The position numbers were made by a program, and so were the translations under genes. DNA of 64,000 nucleotides, from contig JASPKZ010004199.1 of NCBI GenBank assembly GCA_030220185.1, positions 1 through 64,000 of the forward strand. The letters are read 5' to 3'. A model generated the notes under the pieces. The model was given only the letters and a program-made list of their open reading frames with translations. It ran no database searches and was not told the origin of the DNA. The DNA comes from Diploptera punctata. Its lineage: Eukaryota > Arthropoda > Insecta > Blattodea > Blaberidae. Each line of letters begins with the position of its first letter. Position 1 is the stretch's first letter. This document shows, piece by piece, positions 23,931-35,784 of this stretch.

Positions 23931-24120
23931 TTTCCTTTACCCAAAGAAAACATAAAGAAATATGTCGTAATGTCATACATAGGCCCACTTTCAAGTAAAA
24001 TATCTAAACACTTTAAAAAGTTGAACATTAATGTGGCATTTAAAACTAATAAAACTCTACAAAATATAATAAAAAACAATAAAACCAAAAAAAAAAGAAA
24101 AATTATCAGGTGTATATAAA

Positions 24121-24402
24121 TTGAAGTGTGGCACATGTGACAATGTCTATATAGGACAAACTGGTAGACCTTTTATCTCTCGGATAATGAGAGCATATAA
24201 CAGAAATTTAGAAAATTCAAAATATGCTAACCACCTATTCCAATTTAATCATTGTTTCGATCCAAATTTTGAAATTTTACATATTTGTGATAAGGGTAAG
24301 AAGTTAGATCTTTTGGAGGCTGTAGAAATTAATAAATTTAAAAGTAGTAAAAAACTGTTAAATTCTCAACTTGATTTGAATGAATCCCCTTTGTTAAATT
24401 AA
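24121..24402 (+). pseudogene. Inverted second copy of the GIY-YIG domain
   Basis: The plus strand encodes a near copy of 21978-22268: KCGTCDNVYIGQTGRPFISR, then MRAYNR directly, lacking the three residues KEH found in the other copy, and the same NSQLDLNESPLLN end. It is part of the mirrored arm of the Penelope-like element and has no RT attached on this strand, so it is not a separate gene. Confidence 0.85.
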
Positions 24403-24473
24403 AAAATTTAAATAAATATTGTTGTATTGTTGCTTAGATCAGTTGGAACAAAATTCATAATTTGTTAACATGT

Positions 24474-24506
24474 CTGAAGAAGGTACAGTGTACCGAAACA
24501 GCTGTC
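24474..24506 (+). ncRNA. Hammerhead-ribozyme-like core in the mirrored Penelope arm
   Basis: CUGAAGA (24474-24480), A, hairpin GGUAC-AGU-GUACC, GAAA, palindromic CAGCUG and UC ending at 24506. A possible stem I pairs GU just before the core with AC just after it, then AAUUCA (24452-24457) with UGAAUU (24509-24514). The layout matches type I hammerheads with palindromic stem III from Penelope-like elements. Confidence 0.65.
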
Positions 24507-24600
24507 ACTGAATTATATAATAAATATGAAAATCAAATAAAACTACGTTTTACTTTTATTTAATTAATAAATATGGATTTTCATCAAGTAAACACCAACT

Positions 24601-26777
24601 TACTTACTTACTCACTGGCACTATCGAACCCGTAGGTTCATGGCCGCGCGGACATAAGCTCTCCATACATCCCTATCCTGAGCTAATGCTTTCCAATCAT
24701 TCCCTGTATAATCTACTTCCCTCAAATCATAGTTAATGTTTTTCTCCCACCTCATTCTTGGTCTACCAACTGGGCGTTTTCCCTCTGGCTTTCCTACAAG
24801 AAGCTTCCATGCACGTCTTTCATTCCCCATACGTGCAACATGTCCTGCCCATCGCAGTCTACGAGACTTTACTGTTCTTATTATATCTGGCTTCCTATAA
24901 AGACCATGTAGTTCATTGTTATGTAGTCTCCTCCATTCACCTGTCTGTTCATCTCTCTTTGGTCCAAAAATTTTCCTAAGAACTTTATTCTCAAATACTC
25001 GTAATCTCCTTTCCTCCCTTAAAGTAAGAGTCCATGTTTCGCACCCATATAATATAACTGGTAGAATAATAGTTTTATATATTTTCAGCTTAACGTTTTT
25101 TGAAAGGAGTTGGGACATCAAAAGTCTCTGCAATGCATAATAGCATGCATTTCCAGAATTGAGCCTATGTTTAATTTCTTTGTGCGTCTCATTCCTATAT
25201 GTGATTATTGTTCCTAGGTATTTGAATTCAGCCACTTCCTCAAAATTTCCCTCATTTGTCATTAGCTGTCCATTTCCATTATATACTGAATTTCTACCTG
25301 TGACCATATATTTAGTTTTACTGATATTTACTTCCAGTCCTAATTTCTTAGTGTTACTCAATAGTGTGTGCGTGTTGGTCTTTAGTATCTCCTCGCTATC
25401 GGCCAATAGTACTACATCATCAGCATAAACTAACAGCTTATTAATACCATTCAGTTGTAAGCCTTCCTCATTCTCTAAAGATTTAATGGCATGCTCTAGT
25501 ACAAAATTAAATAGTAGAGGAGATAGTGCATCTCCTTGCTTCAACCCATTCTGGATTTCAAAAGTGTCTGAAAACTGTTTGCCTACACGCACCCTACTAT
25601 TTGAGCCATTTAGACACATTCGTATAAGTCTAACTAACTTTTTAGGAATTCCGAACTCCAGCAGGATACTATATAACTTCTCCCTCTTAATTGAATCATA
25701 TGCTTTTTTGAAGTCTACATATAGTTGATGTACAGTGCCATTATATTCCCATTTCTTTTCTAAAATCTGTCTTATACTAAAAATCTGATCTGTTGTAGAC
25801 CTGTTTCTTCTAAATGCACATTGATGATCTCCTAGAATGTCATCAATGTAGGGAGTAAGTCTGCTTACTAATATATTTTGTAAGAATTTTGTATGAAGTT
25901 GAAAGTAATGAGATGCCCCTGTAGTTGTTGCAATCAGTTTTATCTCCTTTCTTATAAATTGGTACGATAATTGATTCCTTCCATTCATCTGGAAGAGCTT
26001 CTTTTTCCCAAATCATACTAAGCAACCAGCGTATTTTGTCTATCAATTTTTCTCCTCCTGATTTTATGAGTTCTGCTGGGATCTCATCTGAACCTGATGC
26101 TTTATACATCTTCAATTTTTCAATCACCATTTCGACCTCTAATGCACTTGGCTCTGCGACTAGCATTTCTGCTGTCTGTAACTTATCCTCCTCAATGTCC
26201 TGTTCTGTATGTACATTTAATAGCTGATTAAAGTAACTTTTCCATCTATTTAATATACTCCTAGAATCTGCAATCATATCCTCATTTTCATTTCGAATTA
26301 TGTTTGTTCTAGCCTGAAACCCTTTCTTCTCTATACTAATTCCCTGATATAATTCTCTAATGTTCCTATTTTTTGCATTCATTTCAAGATCATTAATCTT
26401 CTCTCTCAAATATTCCCTCTTTTTACTCTTTAGTAACTTAGTGGTTTCCCGTCTAATACTACCCAATTGCTCTAAATTTACCTCATTTGGCTCGTGTAAC
26501 CATTTAATTTTTGCTAGTTTTCTTTTCTTTACAATGTCAGCACATTCCTCATCAAACCATTTCTTGTTTTGCCTCTTTTTTAAACAACCAATGCTTTCTG
26601 ATGCTGACAATTTAATAGTATCTCTTATAGCCTCCCATTCTTTATTTATATCAGGTTCTTCTTCGTTTGCCACATTGTCATCTGAAGATTCCAGTACTTC
26701 AAATCTATTAGCAATTTTGATTTGGTATTCTTTCCGCATTTCATCACTTCTCAAGTTTTTTAATTCATATTTTACAG
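24601..26777 (-). pseudogene. Inner non-LTR retrotransposon, 5'-truncated, RT nearly intact
   Basis: The 15-bp target duplication AAGTAAACACCAACT (24586-24600 and 26778-26792) places it inside the end of the Penelope-like element. On the minus strand, 26790-25843 encodes the linker (NKKWFDEECADIVKKRK...) and RT fingers ([34 protein letters not shown]). A one-base shift near 25890 moves to the frame 25988-24621, which has FRRNRSTTDQIFSIRQ, LYVDFKKAYDSI, NGLKQGDALSPLLFN and catalytic YADDVVLLAD. The C-terminal tail ends RDVWRAYVRAAMNLRVR. The endonuclease half is missing. This is the best-preserved RT here, one frameshift from open, and the youngest of the three nested elements. Confidence 0.88.
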
Positions 26778-26811
26778 AAGTAAACACCAACTCAATTGAT
26801 TATTCCAAGAA

Positions 26812-27728
26812 TGTTGATGAGCTGTTCTAATAATTATTTGTTCTGCTATATTCCTTTTTTCTACATATTTTTGTCTAGATACTTCTGTTTTTTGTTGAAG
26901 CTACTGTTTATATTTTTTTTTTCTTTTATTGCTATTTCTATTTCTTCATTTCAAATTCTTACTCCTTTTCTGCTTCTAATTTTTCTTCCCCCCCCCCAAT
27001 TGCTTCCTGGGCTGCCTTTTCAATACAATTTTTAATATTATTCAATTCTTCATCTAATATATCTCTAGTTGGTGTGTGTATATAATTTTCTTATACTTTC
27101 TTCCTGCAAAAGGTATACTTTGTATACTTCTACATTTGTTGATTTATTCTTGATTTTACTTTTTTTTCCATCTTGACCATAATTTAAATTTACCCGTAAC
27201 AAAAAATGGTTTCAATCAATATCACAGCCTCTATATACCTGTTCATCTTGGAGTTGATTTCTTAATTTGTCATTAATTAGAATATAGTCTATTATTGTTC
27301 TGAGTCTCTTGCGCTCCATGTATATTTATAAATCGTTTTTTGAAAAATGTGTTATTAATTTTAAGGTGGTTATTGCTTGCAATTGTCTAAGCTGTATTCC
27401 ATTTTCATTTAAGTGTTGTTCTCCAAATTTTCCCACTATTCCTGGTATTGGAATATTGCCCACTCTTGCATTAAAGTTGCCGCATGTTACAACACGATCA
27501 TTTTTATTAATTGTTTCAAGTGTTTTTTGAAGATCTCCATAGAAATTTTCAGTTTCATCTTTCTTATTCTCAACTGGGGCATAAACACCTACCATTATTA
27601 AATGTCCTTTATCAATTTTCATCCTTAATGTTGCAATTTGTTTGTTTATATATGTATAATATTCAATTTTAGATTTCCATTTACTATGTATCAATATTGT
27701 AACCCCACTTATTGCTCTTAAATTTTCA
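26812..27728 (-). pseudogene. Outer non-LTR retrotransposon, endonuclease half
   Basis: Minus strand 27694-27326 encodes an AP-like endonuclease segment: KWKSKIEYYTYINKQIATLR, LIMVGVYAPVENKKDE, TCGNFNARVGN (a GDFNARVG variant with Asn for Asp) and FGEQHLNENG. The frame extends upstream as ENLRAISGVTILIHS to about 27725, next to the splice acceptor of exon 27730. The sequence between 27300 and 26812 is the decayed linker to the RT half (20165-21801). The N-terminal catalytic part of the endonuclease is missing, so the copy is 5' truncated. Confidence 0.7.
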
Positions 27729-27729
27729 G

Positions 27730-30700
27730 GTACACTACTATATTAATTCGAAACCAAGTGGTGTTAGTACGAAGTTACGAGAAATAGCTGTTATGCAGAA
27801 TTTTGTAGAACCAGTTATCCAGAGTAGTGAGTCGGAACCTGTTTCACTTGAACCTGAACCTGAAATTTCTGCACTAATTACCAAAGAGTCTTCAGTTACA
27901 AATATTTCACCATCCTCAGAGATTGATCCGGAAATATTTGGAACTTCTGTTGTCATGAGGTATGTCCCAGTATCTGACAGCGTGTCAAAAGCAACTTCTG
28001 ATAAACAGACTGATTTAACTGAAAAGAAAAGATTTACAAGTGATGATGAAATAGAGAGAGGATTGAAGAAATTGGGTAAAATGGTTTGCTGCCCAAGCAG
28101 TAAAAAATTATCGAAGAAGAAGAAGAAGGCAGAAATTTCTCAATTAGTAAAATATAGGAAAAAGAAAACAGCTGTTTCATTAACAGATTATCCTAGTAGA
28201 GATAATAAAAAACTTGCAACACACACTGATGAAAATGAAGGAGAAAAGCAATCATCTGAAGATTCATGTAGTACACAGAGAGATTCTATGATTAGAAAGG
28301 ACTTGCCAAAAGAGAAGAAAAGAAAAGATTTACAAATTATCCAGAGTAGTGAGTCGGAACCTGTTTCACTTGAACCTGAACCTGAAATTTCTGCACTAAT
28401 TACCAAAGAGTCTTCAGTTACAAATATTTCACCATCCTCAGAGATTGATCCGGAAATATTTGGAACTTCTGTTGTCATGAGGTATGTCCCAGTATCTGAC
28501 AGCGTGTCAAAAGCAACTTCTGATAAACAGACTGATTTAACTGAAAAGAAAAGATTTACAAGTGATGATGAAATAGAGAGAGGATTGAAGAAATTGGGTA
28601 AAATGGTTGCTGCCCAAGCAGTAAAAAATTATCGGAAGAAGAAGAAGGCAGAAATTTCTCAATTAGTAAAATATAGGAAAAAGAAAACAGCTGTTTCATT
28701 AACAGATTATCCTAGTAGAGATAATAAAAAACTTGCAACACACACTGATGAAAATGAAGGAGAAAAGCAATCATCTGAAGATTCATGTAGTACACAGAGA
28801 GATTCTATGATTAGAAAGGACTTGCCAAAAGAGAAGAAAAGAAAAGATTTACAAATTATCCAGAGTAGTGAGTCGGAACCTGTTTCACTTGAACCTGAAC
28901 CTGAAATTTCTGCACTAATTACCAAAGAGTCTTCAGTTACAAATATTTCACCATCCTCAGAGATTGATCCGGAAATATTTGGAACTTCTGTTGTCATGAG
29001 GTATGTCCCAGTATCTGACAGCGTGTCAAAAGCAACTTCTGATAAACAGACTGATTTAACTGAAAAGAAAAGATTTACAAGTGATGATGAAATAGAGAGA
29101 GGATTGAAGAAATTGGGTAAAATGGTTGCTGCCCAAGCAGTAAAAATTATCGGAAGAAGAAGAAGGCAGAAATTTCTCAATTAGTAAAATATAGGAAAAA
29201 GAAAACAGCTGTTTCATTAACAGATTATCCTAGTAGAGATAATAAAAAACTTGCAACACACACTGATGAAAATGAAGGAGAAAAGCAATCATCTGAAGAT
29301 TCATGTAGTACACAGAGAGATTCTATGATTAGAAAGGACTTGCCAAAAGAGAAGAAAAGAAAAGATTTACAAATTATCCAGAGTAGTGAGTCGGAACCTG
29401 TTTCACTTGAACCTGAACCTGAAATTTCTGCACTAATTACCAAAGAGTCTTCAGTTACAAATATTTCACCATCCTCAGAGATTGATCCGGAAATATTTGG
29501 AACTTCTGTTGTCATGAGGTATGTCCCAGTATCTGACAGCGTGTCAAAGCAACTTCTGATAAACAGACTGATTTAACTGAAAAGAAAAGATTTACAAGTG
29601 ATGATGAAATAGAGAGAGGATTGAAGAAATTGGGTAAAATGGTTGCTGCCCAAGCAGTAAAAAATTATCGGAAGAAGAAGAAGGCAGAAATTTCTCAATT
29701 AGTAAAATATAGGAAAAAGAAAACAGCTGTTTCATTAACAGATTATCCTAGTAGAGATAATAAAAAACTTGCAACACACACTGATGAAAATGAAGGAGAA
29801 AAGCAATCATCTGAAGATTCATGTAGTACACAGAGAGATTCTATGATTAGAAAGGACTTGCCAAAAGAGAAGAAAAGAAAAGATTTACAAATTATCCAGA
29901 GTAGTGAGTCGGAACCTGTTTCACTTGAACCTGAACCTGAAATTTCTGCACTAATTACCAAAGAGTCTTCAGTTACAAATATTTCACCATCCTCAGAGAT
30001 TGATCCGGAAATATTTGGAACTTCTGTTGTCATGAGGTATGTCCCAGTATCTGACAGCGTGTCAAAAGCAACTTCTGATAAACAGACTGATTTAACTGAA
30101 AAGAAAAGATTTACAAGTGATGATGAAATAGAGAGAGGATTGAAGAAATTGGGTAAAATGGTTGCTGCCCAAGCAGTAAAAAATTATCGGAAGAAGAAGA
30201 AAGGCAGAAATTTCTCAATTAGTAAAATATAGGAAAAAGAAAACAGCTGTTTCATTAACAGATTATCCTAGTAGAGATAATAAAAAACTTGCAACACACA
30301 CTGATGAAAATGAAGGAGAAAAGCAATCATCTGAAGATTCATGTAGTACACAGAGAGATTCTATGATTAGAAAGGACTTGCCAAAAGAGAAGAAAAGAAA
30401 AGATTTACAAATTATCCAGAGTAGTGAGTCGGAACCTGTTTCACTTGAACCTGAACCTGAAATTTCTGCACTAATTACCAAAGAGTCTTCAGTTACAAAT
30501 ATTTCACCATCCTCAGAGATTGATCCGGAAATATTTGGAACTTCTGTTGTCATGAGGTATGTCCCAGTATCTGACAGCGTGTCAAAAGCAACTTCTGATA
30601 AACAGACTGATTTAACTGAAAAGAAAAGATTTACAAGTGATGATGAAATAGAGAGAGGATTGAAGAAATTGGGTAAAATGGTTGCTGCCCAAGCAGTAAA

Positions 30701-33700
30701 AAATTATCGGAAGAAGAAGAAGGCAGAAATTTCTCAATTAGTAAAATATAGGAAAAAGAAAACAGCTGTTTCATTAACAGATTATCCTAGTAGAGATAAT
30801 AAAAAACTTGCAACACACACTGATGAAAATGAAGGAGAAAAGCAATCATCTGAAGATTCATGTAGTACACAGAGAGATTCTATGATTAGAAAGGACTTGC
30901 CAAAAGAGAAGAAAAGAAAAGATTTACAAATTATCCAGAGTAGTGAGTCGGAACCTGTTTCACTTGAACCTGAACCTGAAATTTCTGCACTAATTACCAA
31001 AGAGTCTTCAGTTACAAATATTTCACCATCCTCAGAGATTGATCCGGAAATATTTGGAACTTCTGCTGTCATGAGGTATGTCCCAGTATCTGACAGCGTG
31101 TCAAAAGCAACTTCTGATAAACAGACTGATTTAACTGAAAAGAAAAGATTTACAAGTGATGATGAAATAGAGAGAGGATTGAAGAAATTGGGTAAAATGG
31201 TTGCTGCCCAAGCAGTAAAAAATTATCGGAAGAAGAAGAAGGCAGAAATTTCTCATTAGTAAAATATAGGAAAAAGAAAACAGCTGTTTCATTAACAGAT
31301 TATCCTAGTAGAGATAATAAAAAACTTGCAACACACACTGATGAAAATGAAGGAGAAAAGCAATCATCTGAAGATTCATGTAGTACACAGAGAGATTCTA
31401 TGATTAGAAAGGACTTGCCAAAAGAGAAGAAAGAAAAGATTTACAAATTATCCAGAGTAGTGAGTCGGAACCTGTTTCACTTGAACCTGAACCTGAAATT
31501 TCTGCACTAATTACCAAAGAGTCTTCAGTTACAAATATTTCACCATCCTCAGAGATTGATCCGGAAATATTTGGAACTTCTGTTGTCATGAGGTATGTCC
31601 CAGTATCTGACAGCGTGTCAAAAGCAACTTCTGATAAACAGACTGATTTAACTGAAAAGAAAAGATTTACAAGTGATGATGAAATAGAGAGAGGATTGAA
31701 GAAATTGGGTAAAATGGTTGCTGCCCAAGCAGTAAAAAATTATCGGAAGAAGAAGAAGGCAGAAATTTCTCAATTAGTAAAAATATAGGAAAAAGAAAAC
31801 AGCTGTTTCATTAACAGATTATCCTAGTAGAGATAATAAAAAACTTGCAACACACACTGATGAAAATGAAGGAGAAAAGCAATCATCTGAAGATTCATGT
31901 AGTACACAGAGAGATTCTATGATTAGAAAGGACTGTGCCAAAAGAGAAGAAAAGAAAAGATTTACAAATTATCCAGAGTAGTGAGTCGGAACCTGTTTCA
32001 CTTGAACCTGAACCTGAAATTTCTGCACTAATTACCAAAGAGTCTTCAGTTACAAATATTTCACCATCCTCAGAGATTGATCCGGAAATATTTGGAACTT
32101 CTGTTGTCATGAGGTATGTCCCAGTATCTGACAGCGTGTCAAAAGCAACTTCTGATAAACAGACTGATTTAACTGAAAAGAAAAGATTTACAAGTGATGA
32201 TGAAATAGAGAGAGGATTGAAGAAATTGGGTAAAATGGTTGCTGCCCAAGCAGTAAAAAATTATCGGAAGAAGAAGAAGGCAGAAAGAATTTCTCAATTA
32301 GTAAAATATAGGAAAAAGAAAACAGCTGTTTCATTAACAGATTATCCTAGTAGAGATAATAAAAAACTTGCAACACACACTGATGAAAATGAAGGAGAAA
32401 AGCAATCATCTGAAGATTCATGTAGTACACAGAGAGATTCTATGATTAGAAAGGACTTGCCAAAAGAGAAGAAAAGAAAAGATTTACAAATTATCCAGAG
32501 TAGTGAGTCGGAACCTGTTTCACTTGAACCTGAACCTGAAATTTCTGCACTAATTACCAAAGAGTCTTCAGTTACAAATATTTCACCATCCTCAGAGATT
32601 GATCCGGAAATATTTGGAACTTCTGTTGTCATGAGGTATGTCCCAGTATCTGACAGCGTGTCAAAAGCAACTTCTGATAAACAGACTGATTTAACTGAAA
32701 AGAAAAGATTTACAAGTGATGATGAAATAGAGAGAGGATTGAAGAAATTGGGTAAAATGGTTGCTGCCCAAGCAGTAAAAAATTATCGGAAGAAGAAGAA
32801 GAAGGCAGAAATTTCTCAATTAGTAAAATATAGGAAAAAGAAAACAGCTGTTTCATTAACAGATTATCCTAGTAGAGATAATAAAAAACTTGCAACACAC
32901 ACTGATGAAAATGAAGGAGAAAAGCAATCATCTGAAGATTCATGTAGTACACAGAGAGATTCTATGATTAGAAAGGACTTGCCAAAAGAGAAGAAAAGAA
33001 AAGATTTACAAATTATCCAGAGTAGTGAGTCGGAACCTGTTTCACTTGAACCTGAACCTGAAATTTCTGCACTAATTACCAAAGAGTCTTCAGTTACAAA
33101 TATTTCACCATCCTCAGAGATTGATCCGGAAATATTTGGAACTTCTGTTTCTGTTGTCATGTTACCAGATGTGAAACATTCAGAAGTATCAGATAAAAAG
33201 AAAAACTCAAAGAGAACTTTTAAAATTCCAAAGAGCAAATCAGATTTAGGCCCTGTGGTACAAACTGACACATTCCAGCCAATATCAAGTGAAGAAATTT
33301 TGTTGAGTAATAGACCATTGTATTCTGAAATCATAAAAAGTACACCTAAACATGATGAACAATTAGAACTTTTGACTGACGAACGTAAGACAACTTATCC
33401 AGAAAAGGATGAGCAATTAGAATCTGACAAAATGTCTTTTGATCCCTCCAAGATCAGGGGTGAAGCAATGTCACAACATGCTGAAAAGGAAGATCAGTCT
33501 GATAAGTTTCATGATGTATCTAAGTTTGAAGTGCCTGAAGATAAACCAGAAGCTTTGCCTAAAGAAAAAAGTGTGGTTGTAATTGTAGTTCAACCTACCC
33601 AACCTTCATCTGAAGAAATAACTCAAGTCAAATGGAACAAAGCAAATAATATCATTTCAAAATGTATAAAAAATCTTCAAAATGCAAAAGAAACAACTCA

Positions 33701-34895
33701 TATGTCTGGAATTCTTTGTTTAGCAACTCTTGAGGAAATAGTTACGGAGGAATCAGTAGAACAACAGAGTGAAAATGTTCAACGAAATTTAAATCTTCTT
33801 CGTTCAGCTGTAGGAACAAAAGATGTAATATTTATTCAGAAAACTGTAATCACAACTATGGAAACTATTTCCACATGGTTGCAGACTATTGAATACCGTG
33901 TTCATTTAAGTAGACAGAATATGAATACATCACCATCTGTAAATAAAGTAAAAGAATACAATGATCTGAGAGCAGAAATCAGTCACATCGAAGAGAGTGT
34001 AGGGGAATTAGGGGGTGTACTTGACACAGCGAGTGAAATTTGTAACAATGAAGATAAAATAAAAATGCACGAATATATAACAACACTTAAAGATCAAATG
34101 AAAGCTGTGGAAGAAATGGCACAACAGATTGAACAGAAAGTCACTAACGACTTCACCCACTGGGAGGAATTTCTAAATGGTGTGAATAATATTCATGTCC
34201 TTGTACAAGAACTTAAACAGAAATTCGAAGATTTGGTACAATCAGATGTTTCTGCTAAGGCAAAACTTGTAGAATTAGAAGAAATAGAGTCGGTGAATAG
34301 GTGTCATATGAGAAAAACTATACGATTACTAAGTACTGCAAGAAATCTGATAAAAGAATTCCCAGATTGTGATATTCCACCAGAAACCATGACTGCACAT
34401 GAAACTACCAAAATCCTTGAACATAACATAATACTTGTAAGAGAAAGGCTTCTTCATCTCTTGTCTTTGATAGAGGACTATGAACAGACTATGAAAGAAT
34501 TATCACAGATTATAGATATAGCAGATGTTTTAGTAGAAAGTCCTATTTGTGTTGTGAGCTTAGAACATTTGCAGGAGGAAATGCAGAAACACAAGAAGTT
34601 TTTTGTCAATTTAAGTCATTGCCGAGGTATATTGAAATCCCTGGAACAAAACCTTGATCCATACACCTGTGCCTCATATTTCCAACTCCATCAGGCCCTG
34701 CATTGTCGTGCGACTGTAATATTAGACAAAGCTGCATATATAACTCAACAGATGGCAATGGCAGCTTCGAGGTGGACAGTCCTGGAGCAGGGTATGAAGG
34801 AAGAGACAGGATGGCTCCAAGTGGCACATCAAAGGGTTCCAGATCTTCAGAGTGTAAACTCATCTGATTATGATCAATACATCAACTTATATCAG
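27730..34895 (+). CDS. Msp300: Msp300/nesprin giant exon: 173-residue tandem repeats plus spectrin rod
   Basis: Acceptor TTTTCAG (to 27729) and donor CAG|GTCAGT. It starts in phase 0 with VHYYINSKPSGVSTKLREIA, runs through about 10.6 tandem repeats (27823-33150), then a unique linker (33150-33600) and about 430 residues of spectrin-type helices (33600-34895), for example WNKANNIISKCIKNL, TMETISTWLQTIEYRVHLS and HWEEFLNGVNNIHVLVQEL. The repeat part mixes acidic (SLEPEPEISALITKESS) and very basic (NYRKKKKAEISQLVKYRKKK) stretches and is probably disordered. The linker has further Lys/Glu-rich sequence. Seven net frame changes occur within the repeats at about 29145, 29547, 30201, 31255, 31430, 31781 and 31934; the two long open parts are 27712-29184 and 31935-34907. 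Phase 0 at both ends fits the neighbours. Confidence 0.85.
27823..33150 (+). repeat. 519-bp coding tandem repeat, ten full units and a partial eleventh
   Basis: Unit starts (AGTAGTGAGTCGGAACCTG): 27823, 28345, 28864, 29382, 29900, 30420, 30939, 31456, 31977, 32499 and 33021. Spacings are 517-522 bp around 519 (173 codons). Apart from small indels the copies look almost identical; the one substitution I noticed is GTT to GCT near 31065 (Val to Ala). Units 9 and 10 have in-frame triplet gains in the AGA/GAA run (near 32285 and 32800). The last unit stops after GTSVSVVM at 33150, where unique coding begins. Such uniformity implies very recent expansion or gene conversion, or partly an assembly effect. 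Confidence 0.95.
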
Positions 34896-34989
34896 GTCAG
34901 TTTATAAGTATAGGCCATTTTTTTCATTTCTGTAAAGGTACATATTATATTCTTACCTATATAAATGTGTACATTTGGATTGATCAATA

Positions 34990-35110
34990 AATTATTTTTT
35001 GAAGAGAGAAATGTTTGCTTGAACCAGAATTTAACTCAAGACATCTGGTTTCATGCACCAGCACACTAACCATTGTGCAGTCCAGGCCTCCCTGTTCAAA
35101 CACACATTTT
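34990..35110 (-). mobile_element. Degenerate tRNA-like SINE head
   Basis: Edges GAAGAGAGAAATGTTT (left) and ACATTTTTCTCTCTC (right) are inverted relative to each other, as in the cassettes at 10885 and 13755. The middle on the minus strand has a weak A box (CACAATGGTTAGTGTGCTGG) and a B-box-like GAGTTAAATTCTGG. Not a functional tRNA. Confidence 0.5.
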
Positions 35111-35138
35111 TCTCTCTCTTATTTATAATCCTGTTATA

Positions 35139-35784
35139 CAGTAAAACCTGTCTATGAAGGAACATGACAGCAGTACCTTAAATATATTTCTGTTTTGGCA
35201 GTTTTCCTTCTTATAAAGGGTTCCCAAATTACAAGCTTGAATTTTCTCCTGCAGTGTAAGGGTTTTACATGCACGCTTTAAAGACATAATGTATTGACTG
35301 AAATACAGACAAAATAGTGTATGTAACACAGCTCAGTTTGTACGGCAATACAAAACAACTTTATTACTTAAAAGCGAGAAGGAACTCTACTACAGGAAGA
35401 CTGAAGAGTTTCCCAACTACCCTCGCAGGTAACGTAAGCAGGCAAGGAAAACGAGGGATTCCCCGCTGTCACACATAAGCAAGGGTATCCCCTCAATACT
35501 ATGGCAACACTAGAAGATAAAAGATATAATGCAGAAAGCGTCATATACAAAATTTTCACATGTGGTCATTAAACTGTAATTAGAACTTGCTTAAGAATAA
35601 TTTTCTGTCTTACTGAGGTAAAAATTAACTATTGGTACTTTAAAAACCATTCCGTTTCCACGTTATGAAGGTTTCCGGCTTATACAGAATGGTTTTACAT
35701 ATAAAATTGTACCGTTCTGGAGATTTTTTTCCATCTCTACAGGTTTCCTTCTTATAAAGGTTCTTGCTAAGACAGGTTTTATTG
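35139..35784 (-). mobile_element. pogo/Tigger-like element remnant
   Basis: A TA duplication at 35137-35138 and 35785-35786 flanks ends CAGTAAAACCTGTCTATG and (inverted) CAATAAAACCTGTCTTAG, as in the Tc1/mariner pogo-Tigger group. On the minus strand near 35240-35290 a short frame MSLKRACKTLTLQEKIQAC resembles the N-terminus of the CENP-B-like DNA-binding domain of Tigger transposases. The catalytic domain is absent. Motifs related to the ends recur internally (TTCCTTCTTATAAAGG twice). Confidence 0.75.

Larger units (their letters stand above)
21815..24600 (-). mobile_element. Penelope-like element with mirrored 3' end
   Basis: The target duplication ATTATTCCAAGAA (21802-21814 and 26799-26811) flanks the whole insertion; its last bases continue at 26793-26798 after a nested element. 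On the minus strand, from high to low coordinate, are an N-terminal ORF region, RT and a GIY-YIG endonuclease. The segment about 23937-24600 is an inverted copy of about 21815-22460, so both ends carry the 3' arm, including the GIY-YIG coding part. Inverted terminal duplications are known for Penelope-like elements. Both arms hold a hammerhead-like core. At least one frameshift and stop (around 23100-23410) make it inactive. Confidence 0.88.

Noticed and set aside
24621..25988. The 455-residue open frame as a host gene
   Set aside because: It is the RT and tail of a non-LTR element with target duplications; the first residues are out-of-frame extension.
24758..26830. Plus-strand open frames over the inner retroelement
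   Set aside because: Antisense to the RT coding strand, low-complexity Ser/Leu/Phe content, no domain.
27738..27956. Minus-strand frame ending TPLGFELI as part of the retroelement endonuclease
   Set aside because: Most of it is antisense repeat; only five residues fit, in another frame, so chance cannot be excluded.
27823..33150. CRISPR array or satellite DNA
   Set aside because: The 519-bp unit is coding, in frame with flanking spectrin-repeat sequence, and the genome is eukaryotic.
28188..33334. Repeated minus-strand open frames of about 96 residues starting MTTEVPNISGS, one per repeat unit
   Set aside because: They are antisense shadows of the 519-bp coding repeat; no splice or family support.
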